From a virus, in the IMG/VR virus record IMGVR_UViG_3300031753_000026, positions 1-33,761 of that record: a stretch of DNA of 33,761 nucleotides; one strand, given 5' to 3'. Made by a program: the position numbers and the translations under genes. The notes below the pieces were generated by a model, which was given only the letters and a program-made list of their open reading frames with translations, was not told the origin of the DNA and did not search any database. Below are positions 13,257 through 19,404 of the stretch, piece by piece; the stretch's first letter is position 1; every line of letters starts with the position of its first letter.

Positions 13257-13987
13257 GCGCCCTTCCCTTTGGCGGCGAGGTAAGCGGCCAGTCGCGCCTT
13301 TTGGTCGGCAATGCGGTCGCGCAACTGGTCGGGTGTGGGCGGCTCGATGGGCGCGCGCGGAATTTCAACCGGAGTCGACACTGGCGGCGCCGTGGCTTCC
13401 ATCGGCTTTACTAGCTCGAGCACGCGCGGTGCCGGGATCTGAAGCACCTTGGCGAGATCCGGCAGCACCCGCTCCACTGCCGTCCAGGCCTGGTACTCCT
13501 CAAAGAAACGCTTTTGTTGAAACTGGGCGTCCCGAGCCCGCTCTGCATCGGTGTAGCTGAGAATCAGATAGGCGCCCCACCCACCTGTGCGCCGCACGGT
13601 GTCGGTGATACGGAGTGGCAACTTCGGTGCGCCCTTTTCCACGTAAGCATGCTGGTAGTCCTCACCCCAGCGGCACCACTTGTCGACAAATTTGATTAGC
13701 ACATCCCAGGCCGCCCGCATCTCGGCGTCAATCTGCGGCACCTCGTAGCCTTCGATCCGAGCAAAGATGTCGGGTAGTCGCACCGGGAAGCGGCATTCCC
13801 TCATACAGCGATTGAGAGCATATTGGATACTCTCCACGGAGTGCTTCTGGCACAAAGCTTCAGCCATCACCGCTAGAGCTCCTGCCTCTTCAGGCATGTG
13901 TCCCATTACGACGTAGAACGTGGCCAGCCGCCTGATTACTGATCTCGAGTTCTCGTTCGAGTCGGGCTCGGAGTCGGTCGTTGGCAT
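13253..13987 (-). CDS. Replication accessory protein, possible helicase loader
   Basis: 244 residues from ATG 13987, chosen because GGAAGGGAG precedes it (MPTTDSEPDSNENSRSVIRR). The helical middle (ATFYVVMGHMPEEAGALAVM, then RCMRECRFPVRLPDIFARIE) resembles phage P/DnaT-type loaders and DUF6475-like proteins: a compact helical domain before CRFPxxxPDIFxxI. This is inference, strengthened by its place directly after and overlapping the initiator, as lambda P follows O. No Walker motif is present. Confidence 0.5.
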   Translation of the reverse strand: MPTTDSEPDSNENSRSVIRRLATFYVVMGHMPEEAGALAVMAEALCQKHSVESIQYALNRCMRECRFPVRLPDIFARIEGYEVPQIDAEMRAAWDVLIKFVDKWCRWGEDYQHAYVEKGAPKLPLRITDTVRRTGGWGAYLILSYTDAERARDAQFQQKRFFEEYQAWTAVERVLPDLAKVLQIPAPRVLELVKPMEATAPPVSTPVEIPRAPIEPPTPDQLRDRIADQKARLAAYLAAKGKGA

Positions 13988-14666
13988 TTTGTTTTCTCCC
14001 TTCCGGCAGGTTGTAATTCGCATCTTCAAACCAAAAGCGGTTGATCTGGGCCCCAGTTGCCCTCGCGACCCAGACCTGGTGCTCGAGCCAGTCGCAGGCC
14101 CTCCCATTGGGCAAGCCGTATTGTTTCTCGATGGCCTCGATGGCAAACGCGACCGAGGTCACGTTTTGCAGAGTGATGGGCAACTGGATTCTCTCGAGAA
14201 GCCCGCGGGCGAGCGCAGCGTTGGGCAGGTCGGGGGCGGGGTTGTTGCTTGCCCCTGAACTTTCTGGCTTTAGATCTTTGGCTTCTTCCTTATTGCACCC
14301 CTGATTTTGTCGCATGGTGACCTCGTTTTTTGTCGTGTGGTGACCTGGCTTTTTGTCGTGTGGTCCACCCGACACCTGGGTGTCGTGTGGTAGTGAGAAC
14401 AGGAACGTGTACTGTAGTGGTCCGAAGCGCCCACTCGAAACCGCGCGAAGCTTCTCTTTTGTGAAGGCGCCCCACTCCTCGAGCTCGTCGATGACCCGCT
14501 CCACGGTGCGCTCGCTGATGCCGCAGTGGGCGGCAATTACTGGGTTGCCAGGCCGGCAGAGATTGGTTCGCCGATTACGATGGGCCAGCAAGCAGCCCAA
14601 CACGGCGGCATGGCGCGGCTTCCAGTCTTTGCCACGGTGCGCTGCGAAGCGTGCGATGGCCTTCAC
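13890..14666 (-). CDS. Replication initiator-like winged-helix protein (O-like)
   Basis: From GTG 14666 (AGGAG 9 nt upstream; the previous gene ends at 14686) the product begins VKAIARFAAHRGKDWKPRHA. A helix-turn-helix follows (PVIAAHCGISERTVERVIDE), then a low-complexity His/Thr/Lys linker and a C-terminal domain with CDWLEHQVWVARATG. HTH first, repeats in the middle and overlap with a loader-like gene all match lambdoid O proteins. The linker-coding DNA carries tandem 23-bp repeats, probably the origin. An upstream extension to 14762 in the same frame would overlap the previous gene and is less likely. Confidence 0.65.
   Translation of the reverse strand: MKAIARFAAHRGKDWKPRHAAVLGCLLAHRNRRTNLCRPGNPVIAAHCGISERTVERVIDELEEWGAFTKEKLRAVSSGRFGPLQYTFLFSLPHDTQVSGGPHDKKPGHHTTKNEVTMRQNQGCNKEEAKDLKPESSGASNNPAPDLPNAALARGLLERIQLPITLQNVTSVAFAIEAIEKQYGLPNGRACDWLEHQVWVARATGAQINRFWFEDANYNLPEGRKQNANDRLRARLERELEISNQAAGHVLRRNGTHA
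14295..14390 (-). repeat. Tandem 23-bp iterons, candidate replication origin
   Basis: Abutting units lie at 14295-14317, 14318-14340, 14341-14363 (23 bp each) and 14364-14390 (27 bp, divergent). The plus-strand core is TTTTGTCGTGTGG; the second and third units differ at only a few positions, while the outer ones are degenerate. Unit length is not a multiple of three although they lie inside a coding frame, so the DNA, not the peptide, is probably selected. Confidence 0.7.
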
Positions 14667-14685
14667 CTCGAGAGCTCCTAGCAAA

Positions 14686-14979
14686 TCACGCCGCCTTGGG
14701 AAATGTGAGGCCCTTCTTAAAAGCCCATAGTCGCGCGTGCCGCTCACAGGCCGCGCGCGCATGTATGACGATCTTCGGCTCGATCACGGTCTTGCTATCG
14801 AGCCCGCGGCCGCCTTTGACCTTCTTCACGTAGTGGTAGCCGACCTGGAAGTTCGCCGGGTCCTTGCAGAAGCCAGTCGCACAGCGGACGGGATGGCCAT
14901 GGTCGGCCAGGCCGGCGCGGGTGAAGTCGTGGCGCCGCACAAAGTGAGCGTGGGCCGAGGTTTTCAGGTGGCTAGGCAT
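14686..14979 (-). CDS. Hypothetical protein with Cys/His-rich segment (97 aa)
   Basis: Begins MPSHLKTSAHAHFVRRHDFT, continues HPVRCATGFCKDP and ends CERHARLWAFKKGLTFP. The spaced C-x(5)-C and CxxH residues could bind a metal. No named family. It overlaps the previous gene by 8 bp and ends just before the initiator start. Confidence 0.55.
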   Translation of the reverse strand: MPSHLKTSAHAHFVRRHDFTRAGLADHGHPVRCATGFCKDPANFQVGYHYVKKVKGGRGLDSKTVIEPKIVIHARAACERHARLWAFKKGLTFPKAA

Positions 14980-15232
14980 TGCGCTTCGCTTTCCGAAGCA
15001 GAAAATCGACTTCCTTCTCTTCGAGCCCGAGCAGGACCTTGGCCAGCGTGTGGGCCTCTTCGTGGCTGACGTGGATCATCGTTGCCTCGACCTTCCCGCC
15101 GCGGTACTCGGTCGCACGCAGGATCAGGTAACCGGACTGGGCCTCGAGCACTTCGAGCTTCCGCATGGGAGTGTCGATCACGGAGGTGGCGCGATAGGCG
15201 CTGATGACTTCGACGCTGGTCGCTCTGGTCAT
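14972..15232 (-). CDS. Hypothetical protein (86 aa)
   Basis: Starts MTRATSVEVISAYRATSVID and ends with a charged helix, LLGLEEKEVDFLLRKAKRNA. It contains RGGKVEATMIHVSHEEAHTL. Function unknown. It starts 2 nt after the upstream TAA. Confidence 0.58.
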   Translation of the reverse strand: MTRATSVEVISAYRATSVIDTPMRKLEVLEAQSGYLILRATEYRGGKVEATMIHVSHEEAHTLAKVLLGLEEKEVDFLLRKAKRNA

Positions 15233-15234
15233 AA

Positions 15235-15558
15235 TTAACGGCCGGGCCCCGCGGTTGTGCCGTTTCCGTTCAAGCTTTCCGCAGGGCCCGGCCGAGCTCT
15301 GAGTGATTCTCCGCGACCTCCTTTCCTCACCCGAATTTTCCCCGCGGTCGGGCGGGGAATCTTTTGCAGTGCAGCGATGCGATGCACGTCAATGGGACAG
15401 TCCGGCCGGCGCGTGATCCGAAACGGGTCCCACTCCACCCGACAGGTGCAGACATCGCCAAGCTCAAACTCGCCATCCAGTTGCCGGTAGACGCTGCGCA
15501 GATGGCGCCCCGCTAGGCGAAACTCGATCATGCGGCGTCCTTCTGCGCAGTTGCTCAT
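15235..15558 (-). CDS. Hypothetical protein (107 aa, or 98 from a later start)
   Basis: ATG 15558 overlaps the upstream stop as ATGA (MSNCAEGRRMIEF). ATG 15531 (MIEFRLAGRHLRSVYRQLDG) has AGAAGGA 6 nt upstream and may be the used start. The C-terminal part is basic and Gly/Pro-rich (KIRVRKGGRGESLRARPGP), and its coding DNA contains a 10-bp inverted repeat. No family recognised. Confidence 0.55.
   Translation of the reverse strand: MSNCAEGRRMIEFRLAGRHLRSVYRQLDGEFELGDVCTCRVEWDPFRITRRPDCPIDVHRIAALQKIPRPTAGKIRVRKGGRGESLRARPGPAESLNGNGTTAGPGR
15240..15293. repeat. 10-bp perfect inverted repeat
   Basis: GGCCGGGCCC (15240-15249) pairs with GGGCCCGGCC (15284-15293) across 34 nt, at the 3' end of the coding region that stops at 15235. 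It may stall ribosomes or protect RNA. There is no U-tract. Confidence 0.6.
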
Positions 15559-15755
15559 GCCTGCCTGGCCTTTCCTAGAATTTTGAGCGACAGCGCGCGA
15601 TCGAGGACCCAGCGCTGGCCGGCCGGCTTCAGCTCGTAGAACATCAGGAACGGGAGGTAGCGGTTGTCCAGGTACTCGCGCAGGGCTTGCTGCAGGTAGC
15701 GGTCGTTGTCCTTCAGCGTCGACGGGAAAGTGAGGACCTTGGCGGGTTTCGACAT
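15555..15755 (-). CDS. First early-operon protein (66 aa)
   Basis: ATG 15755 gives MSKPAKVLTFPSTLKDNDRY, an acidic-basic mixed helical protein (LQQALREYLDNRYLPFLMFY). An upstream GTG at 15773 in the same frame (VFRNFEMSK) falls next to the leader inverted repeat and is less likely. Function unknown. A tRNA-like leader lies immediately upstream. Confidence 0.55.
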   Translation of the reverse strand: MSKPAKVLTFPSTLKDNDRYLQQALREYLDNRYLPFLMFYELKPAGQRWVLDRALSLKILGKARQA

Positions 15756-15770
15756 TTCGAAATTCCGAAA

Positions 15771-15835
15771 CACCGCTCGGGATTATGAGTCCACTGCTCT
15801 AACCGCTGAGCTACGGGCCCACATCCCGAGCGGTG
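15771..15835 (-). other. tRNA-Met/Ile(CAU) 5'-half inside a 13-bp inverted repeat
   Basis: On the minus strand, 15822-15784 reads as the first ~38 nt of a tRNA: acceptor GGGCCCG, TA at 8-9, D-stem GCTC/GAGC with loop AGCGGTTA, then the anticodon loop CTCATAA (CAU). The 3' half (variable region, T-arm, CCA) is absent. The fragment is enclosed by perfect 13-bp arms CACCGCTCGGGAT (15771-15783) and ATCCCGAGCGGTG (15823-15835). It would lie in the leader RNA of the early operon. It could be an attachment-site relic or a tRNA-mimicking regulatory element. Confidence 0.65.
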
Positions 15836-16140
15836 GGGAGGTGACCGCAAAACTTCCTCTCTCCGCTCCCAGGGGTTTAAGTTCTCGAACCCGGAGAGTG
15901 TGAAGCAGGCGCGAGGGTAAGTCGCACCCCGAAGCCCGGTCAAGCGCAAACTGGTCGCACGCTGTGCAAAAGCTGTGGGCAACTCGGAAATCTGTGGAAA
16001 AGCCGGGCGCGAGTGCGACTAGATTTGGGCCCGGTTTCCCACAGCTGAGTGATGGCAGGCGGCGTGCAGGCCAGGCGGAAACGGGTGCCACCTGTGGGAC
16101 GGTGGACTAAAAGTCCACTGTCCTAGCCGCTACCAACCCC
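15836..16140. other. Non-coding region between integrase and early operon
   Basis: No gene is seen. It holds DnaA-box-like 9-mers (TGTGGAAAA at 15993-16001, one mismatch to consensus; TTTCCCACA at 16035-16043 and TGTGGGCAA at 15974-15982, two mismatches each), GTGCGAC-type repeats near 15921-15927 (minus) and 16013-16019 (plus), the candidate early promoter, and the second tRNA-like hairpin. It is a plausible control or attachment region. Confidence 0.55.
15915..15943 (-). promoter_or_regulatory. Candidate promoter of the early operon
   Basis: Minus-strand TTGACC (15943-15938), 17-bp spacer ending GTGCGAC, and TTACCC (15920-15915). The spacer end matches the integrase-region promoter at 17349. 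The -10 is weak. It would give a leader of about 150 nt that contains the tRNA-like half. Confidence 0.4.
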
Positions 16141-16141
16141 A
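16097..16141 (-). other. Second tRNA-like half with long hairpin (UUU loop)
   Basis: Minus-strand GTAGCGGCTAGGACAGTGGA followed by CTTTTAGTCCAC resembles a D-arm plus an anticodon arm with a Lys-type UUU loop, and it aligns with the CAU half at 15784-15822. The anticodon arm extends to a ~12-bp hairpin (16097-16108/16112-16123). It is fully paired, with one G-U, only in plus-strand RNA. No T-arm follows, so I do not call a functional tRNA. Confidence 0.45.
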
Positions 16142-16164
16142 AAAAGTGTGTCAGGGTTGACACA
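16141..16164 (-). terminator. Intrinsic terminator after integrase
   Basis: On the minus strand a 7-bp stem TGTGTCA/TGACACA with loop ACCC (16164-16147) is followed by CTTTTT (16146-16141), 25 bp past the integrase stop. Short stem but clear U-tract. Confidence 0.65.
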
Positions 16165-16188
16165 ACTTACCCACTTGAGCCAAGCCGT

Positions 16189-17118
16189 TCAGTTCGGCTT
16201 CTTGGTCTCGAACGGGAGCTCGGCTTCGCGGCGGAACAGGTCGAGCTGGCGCTGCTTGCGGTTGAAGGCCTCGAGCTTTTCCATGGCGTCGTCGAGGTCG
16301 GTGCGGCTGACGATGTGGTAGCGGTCGAACACGTCGCGCGTGAGGTGACCGGAGATCCGCATCGCGACCTTCTCCGGCACGCCGGACCGGATCAGGTTGC
16401 GCACCCCGGTGCGGCGCAGGTCGTGGAAGAGGAGGGCGGGGCAACCCGCGGCCTGGGTCGCCTTCGCCCAGGCGTCGCGCATGTCGATGATCGGGGTATC
16501 CATCGAGTGCACGCCGGGGCGGGTGAAGACGTAATCGTTCGGGGCCTTGCCGGCGATGCATTGCGCCACGAGCTCGAGCACCTGGCCGCGCAGGGGCAGC
16601 AGGCGCGCTTCCTCGTTCTTGGTCTCGCCGGCCTCGAGCGTGATGCTGCGCTCTTCCAAGTTGACTTGGCGCACGCGCAGGTTTAGCAGCTCGGACTTGC
16701 GGCACCCGAAGGTGACGCCACACTCGAACATGGCCCGCAGCCACAGCCCGATCTTGCCGGTCTCCTCGGCCAGCCGGCGGTACTCGCTGTCGCGCAGAAA
16801 GCCTTTGCGGACGTTGGTTTCCTTGAGGTGCGGGATGTAGGGACACTCGGCCAGCGACAGCCGGCGCGAGCGGATGGCCAGCACGTACATGCGTTTCAGC
16901 GCGGCCAGCTCGCGGTTGATGGTGGAGTTCTCGGCCTTCTGCTCGAGGCGCAGCGAGATGTAGGTCTCGACCTGATCCGTGGAAATCGTCTCGGCGGGGA
17001 TGGCTTCGAAGAAGGGTTTGAGGTGGCAGGCCCAGCGGTAGCGCACAGTGCGCAGGGATTTCCGGCGGTTGATGGTGTAGTCACGGACCAAGGCCTCGGC
17101 CAGATCGGAAACTTTCAT
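16189..17118 (-). CDS. int: Tyrosine recombinase (phage integrase)
   Basis: 309 residues from ATG 17118 (GGAGG, 7-nt spacing; an upstream ATG at 17124 is too close to the GGAGG). An N-terminal SAM-like core-binding domain (KSLRTVRYRWACHLKPFFEA) is followed by the catalytic domain. In numbering from the upstream ATG, the catalytic residues are Arg142 (GCRKSELLNL), Lys169 (GETKN), His234/Arg237 (HDLRRTG), His260 (SGHL) and the nucleophile Tyr269 (FDRYHIV). It would catalyse site-specific integration, probably at a tRNA gene given the nearby tRNA halves. The set is complete, so activity is expected. A terminator follows it and tandem promoters precede it. Confidence 0.93.
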   Translation of the reverse strand: MKVSDLAEALVRDYTINRRKSLRTVRYRWACHLKPFFEAIPAETISTDQVETYISLRLEQKAENSTINRELAALKRMYVLAIRSRRLSLAECPYIPHLKETNVRKGFLRDSEYRRLAEETGKIGLWLRAMFECGVTFGCRKSELLNLRVRQVNLEERSITLEAGETKNEEARLLPLRGQVLELVAQCIAGKAPNDYVFTRPGVHSMDTPIIDMRDAWAKATQAAGCPALLFHDLRRTGVRNLIRSGVPEKVAMRISGHLTRDVFDRYHIVSRTDLDDAMEKLEAFNRKQRQLDLFRREAELPFETKKPN

Positions 17119-17200
17119 TTCCATCCCTCCATGGTGCGGGGCGGCGAGTCTCGGCGGAAAGGTCGCGAGAGGAGTGGTACTTGTGGGAGCGGCACGCGCG

Positions 17201-17361
17201 GCATTCTATAGTCGCACTACCGCGGCGAATGTCACGTTTTGTAAAGCTGCAAATCTGTTCGGTTTTCGGAACAGCGAACAGCGCTACCGGAGGTTGTCAG
17301 AGCTGACGGGTGAGCGACCACTTATAGTCGCACCCTGGGCGATTGTCAAGTTTTGTAAACG
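17201..17361 (-). promoter_or_regulatory. Integrase control region with duplicated promoter/operator
   Basis: Upstream copy: TTGACA (17349-17344), 17-bp spacer, TATAAG (17326-17321), near-consensus on the minus strand. Downstream copy about 115 bp away: GTGACA (17235-17230) and TATAGA (17210-17205) with a 19-bp spacer. Both are preceded by TTTACAAAAC and end the spacer in GTGCGAC followed by TAT. Between them, CTGTTCG/CGAACAG is an inverted repeat. This fits a repressor-controlled integrase promoter pair or integrase arm sites. Confidence 0.65.
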
Positions 17362-17709
17362 TTAGACGACGGCGGCCTGGGCCGGTGTGCCGAGCTCGAG
17401 GCGCGTTTCCAGCGACTCGATGATGAGCTTGTTCAAGCTCATGTTCCGGACCTTCGCCGCGCGCTTTACCGCCTCGTAGAGCTTGACCGAGGGAAAGCGG
17501 ACGTAGAGGTTCTTCTGCTCGCGCAAGGGGCGGCCGCCTTCGGCGTGGTGCTGGCGAACGAGGTGCAGTTTGGGGGCAGCCTTGCGGGTGAGTTTGGCGG
17601 TAACGCCTTTGGGGGCGTGCGGCTTGATTCGCGCGAGATGTTTCGCCATCGCGCGGGTGGTGAGGTTGGGTTTGGCGGCGGGGCGGGTACGACGCGCTGG
17701 AGTTTTCAT
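17362..17709 (-). CDS. Ribbon-helix-helix (Arc/CopG-like) regulator
   Basis: 115 residues. A basic, Pro/Ala-rich N-terminus is followed by the RHH core NLYVRFPSVKLYEAVKRAAK and then VRNMSLNKLIIESLETRLEL, a beta strand plus two helices as in Arc and CopG. It probably binds operator DNA as a dimer; the GTGCGACTA motifs around it and the integrase are candidate targets. No ribosome site precedes ATG 17709, but TAGACT lies exactly 7 nt upstream with TTGCCC 18 bp before it, so the mRNA may be leaderless. The long basic N-terminal extension is unusual. Confidence 0.75.
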   Translation of the reverse strand: MKTPARRTRPAAKPNLTTRAMAKHLARIKPHAPKGVTAKLTRKAAPKLHLVRQHHAEGGRPLREQKNLYVRFPSVKLYEAVKRAAKVRNMSLNKLIIESLETRLELGTPAQAAVV

Positions 17710-17737
17710 GCGCGCCAGTCTAAAGCGGGGGATGCGA

Positions 17738-18208
17738 CTAGGGCAAGGATTTTTCCCGCACCACGAGCTTGGGCGTTTGCGGCTTGATGACTTGGCACTG
17801 GCTGTAGAGGGCCAGCAAGGGCCGGGACAGCTTCTCGCCCTTGATGATCTCGCCGGAGTCCGGGCACAGAGTCCAGCGGATGTCTTTGTCGAATACGCGC
17901 TTCAGCAGGCGGGCCTGGCTGGCTTTGACCAGGGCCAGGCGAAAGCGCTCCACCGCGGCGTCGTCGATCGAGATCGACTGGCCGAAGGTGGCCATCATTT
18001 CCCAGCTGACGCCGTGCAGCAGTTTCGACTTCTCGGCATGCGTCGAGCCGTGCTCGCGGACCAGCTCGACCAGCTCTTCCTTCAGCTTGTCGACTGGTTT
18101 TTGGGCCTCCTCGCAGGCCTGGAAAGCCTTGAGCAGCGCCGCTTTCAGCGCGTTGTAGTCCGCGGCTTTCGCGTCGACTACGGCTGGCGTGGGAGCGCCC
18201 ATGCCCAC
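17738..18208 (-). CDS. Hypothetical coiled-coil protein (156 aa)
   Basis: Begins MGMGAPTPAVVDAKAADYNA (Met3 is also a possible start). Residues about 17-55 form a charged helix (EEAQKPVDKLKEELVELVRE). The C-terminal half has a CPDSGEIIKGEK segment, with only one Cys before it, so a metal site is unlikely. Host-nuclease-inhibitor (Gam) similarity was considered but is not supported. It precedes the RHH gene. Confidence 0.55.
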   Translation of the reverse strand: MGMGAPTPAVVDAKAADYNALKAALLKAFQACEEAQKPVDKLKEELVELVREHGSTHAEKSKLLHGVSWEMMATFGQSISIDDAAVERFRLALVKASQARLLKRVFDKDIRWTLCPDSGEIIKGEKLSRPLLALYSQCQVIKPQTPKLVVREKSLP

Positions 18209-18237
18209 TAGTTTGGCACGGCGCCGGCGCGGCGTGC

Positions 18238-18435
18238 TCAGAAAAGTTTGGTGATGTAGGGCAGGGCGTTCGCCAGGCGGTTGACCGCGGCGCGGGCTTC
18301 CGCGTCCAGGGAGCGGAAGTCGACCAGGACCTGGGCCACGGCTGCACGTTCGATGGCGCGGCCCCAGAAGACGCCGACGGTGACCCCGGCGCTGAAAACG
18401 AACGCAAGATCGACTACGGTCATGAGCAGGTGCAT
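18238..18435 (-). CDS. Small membrane protein (65 aa)
   Basis: ATG 18435 is set by CGGAG 7 nt upstream. One N-terminal hydrophobic helix (LLMTVVDLAFVFSAGVTVGV) is followed by a soluble helical tail (LVDFRSLDAEARAAVNRLAN). It lies just downstream of the lysis genes, so an inner-membrane spanin or holin accessory is possible; this is inference. Confidence 0.55.
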   Translation of the reverse strand: MHLLMTVVDLAFVFSAGVTVGVFWGRAIERAAVAQVLVDFRSLDAEARAAVNRLANALPYITKLF

Positions 18436-18448
18436 GGGAATCTCCGTT

Positions 18449-18817
18449 TTACTTTGCTGGCGCCGGAGCTGGGGCTGCATTCAGCACCGCAACCACGGAA
18501 CTGATGTATCTGGCGACTGCTGCCTCGTCACTCGCCTTGCCAGCATCCGCTAAGCCTTGCGAGACCACCGGCCCGATGAGCTGCACCACATCGGCCAGCT
18601 TGGAGGGGCCCGTCGCGTTTTGTTGTTTGAGGGCGGCGTATTTCTGTTCAGCCAGAACCACCGCACTCACTGTGGTGTTGAACATCGGACCCAGTGCGGG
18701 CGCGAAAGCGGCGACGGCGATTTCAGCTGGGCCGGCAGCGTAAGGCAGGATTGCCAGTAGGCCTTTTTGAAAATCACGGCCCACGGTCTCGAGAAAGGAC
18801 ACGAATTTGTTGGTCAC
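18449..18817 (-). CDS. Hypothetical protein near lysis genes (122 aa)
   Basis: GTG 18817 overlaps the previous stop as GTGA, with GGAG 8 nt upstream. Product VTNKFVSFLETVGRDFQKGL continues with an Ala/Val-rich hydrophobic centre (EIAVAAFAPALGPMFNTTVS) and ends Pro/Ala-rich (LNAAPAPAPAK). It may be membrane-associated. No family named. Confidence 0.6.
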   Translation of the reverse strand: MTNKFVSFLETVGRDFQKGLLAILPYAAGPAEIAVAAFAPALGPMFNTTVSAVVLAEQKYAALKQQNATGPSKLADVVQLIGPVVSQGLADAGKASDEAAVARYISSVVAVLNAAPAPAPAK

Positions 18818-19149
18818 GGTTTGATCTCCTTGTCGGCTTTGTGAATGGTTTCGAGGTCGGTGGCGAGCTCCTGGGCCGCTTCGGCCGAGGGCAGCACCAC
18901 CAGCATGCCTCTGGTGAGGCGCGACTGTTCGCGGCGGAACAGCACCGTCATAGCGATCGCCGCCATGACCATGCCGGTGCCGATCGCCAGGTACGGTGAC
19001 TTCGAGGCGGCGAGGGTTCCGCCGCACACGAATAAAAACGACACCACGGCCGAGAAGCCCAGCTCGAACAGAAATTTGAGCCAGGCTGCGAGGGCGGTCT
19101 GCTTCATCCAGCCCAGGACGAAGCTCGCGATCGGCTCAAAAGGATTCAT
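18814..19149 (-). CDS. Two-helix membrane protein, holin-like
   Basis: 111 residues with hydrophobic helices FLFELGFSAVVSFLFVCGGT (about 26-45) and YLAIGTGMVMAAIAMTVLF (about 53-71), then a polar cytoplasmic-type tail. Size, two spans and position beside holin and glucosaminidase fit a holin or antiholin; not proven. The start overlaps the upstream stop as ATGA. Confidence 0.6.
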   Translation of the reverse strand: MNPFEPIASFVLGWMKQTALAAWLKFLFELGFSAVVSFLFVCGGTLAASKSPYLAIGTGMVMAAIAMTVLFRREQSRLTRGMLVVLPSAEAAQELATDLETIHKADKEIKP

Positions 19150-19370
19150 TGGTTCTTCGGTTCTTTGGCGGTTGCCGTCGCGGCTTCTACCTGTGCGACT
19201 GTGGAATGGGTAGACGCATCCTTGGCAGCGATCAGGCCCACGCCGGAGGTGATTCCGGCGATGAGAACGGTGGCGTTGACCGGCTGCCCGTGTAGAAGGG
19301 CCAGCCCAGCGGTAGCGAGCGTCACCACGATGGTGAGCACGCCGGAAATAGTGGTTTTCCAGTTCTTCAT
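19146..19370 (-). CDS. Small holin
   Basis: 74 residues, MKNWKTTISGVLTIVVTLAT, then a second hydrophobic stretch NATVLIAGITSGVGLIAAKD and a polar tail (VAQVEAATATAKEPKNQ). The MKNWKTTxxGxLT opening with GxGLIxAKDA is a familiar small-holin pattern in phages. It would form pores that release the glucosaminidase encoded just upstream. The ATG has GGAGG in the region before it. Confidence 0.72.
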   Translation of the reverse strand: MKNWKTTISGVLTIVVTLATAGLALLHGQPVNATVLIAGITSGVGLIAAKDASTHSTVAQVEAATATAKEPKNQ

Positions 19371-19404
19371 TTTTTCCTCCCCAGTTTGAAAACTTAAGAT
19401 TTTG

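Noticed and set aside
15338-15361. GC hairpin followed by T-run within the 15235 gene
   Set aside because: It lies inside the coding frame of the operon and the run of T is on the wrong strand for the minus transcript.
15784-15822. Functional tRNA-Met gene
   Set aside because: The T-arm, acceptor 3' strand and CCA are missing, and the anticodon stem is mispaired after position 41.
15500-15822. tRNA interrupted by a group I intron
   Set aside because: No 3' exon or intron core was seen downstream; the space is filled by overlapping coding genes.
17738-18208. Gam-type host-nuclease inhibitor
   Set aside because: Only general coiled-coil character is shared; no specific motif supports it.
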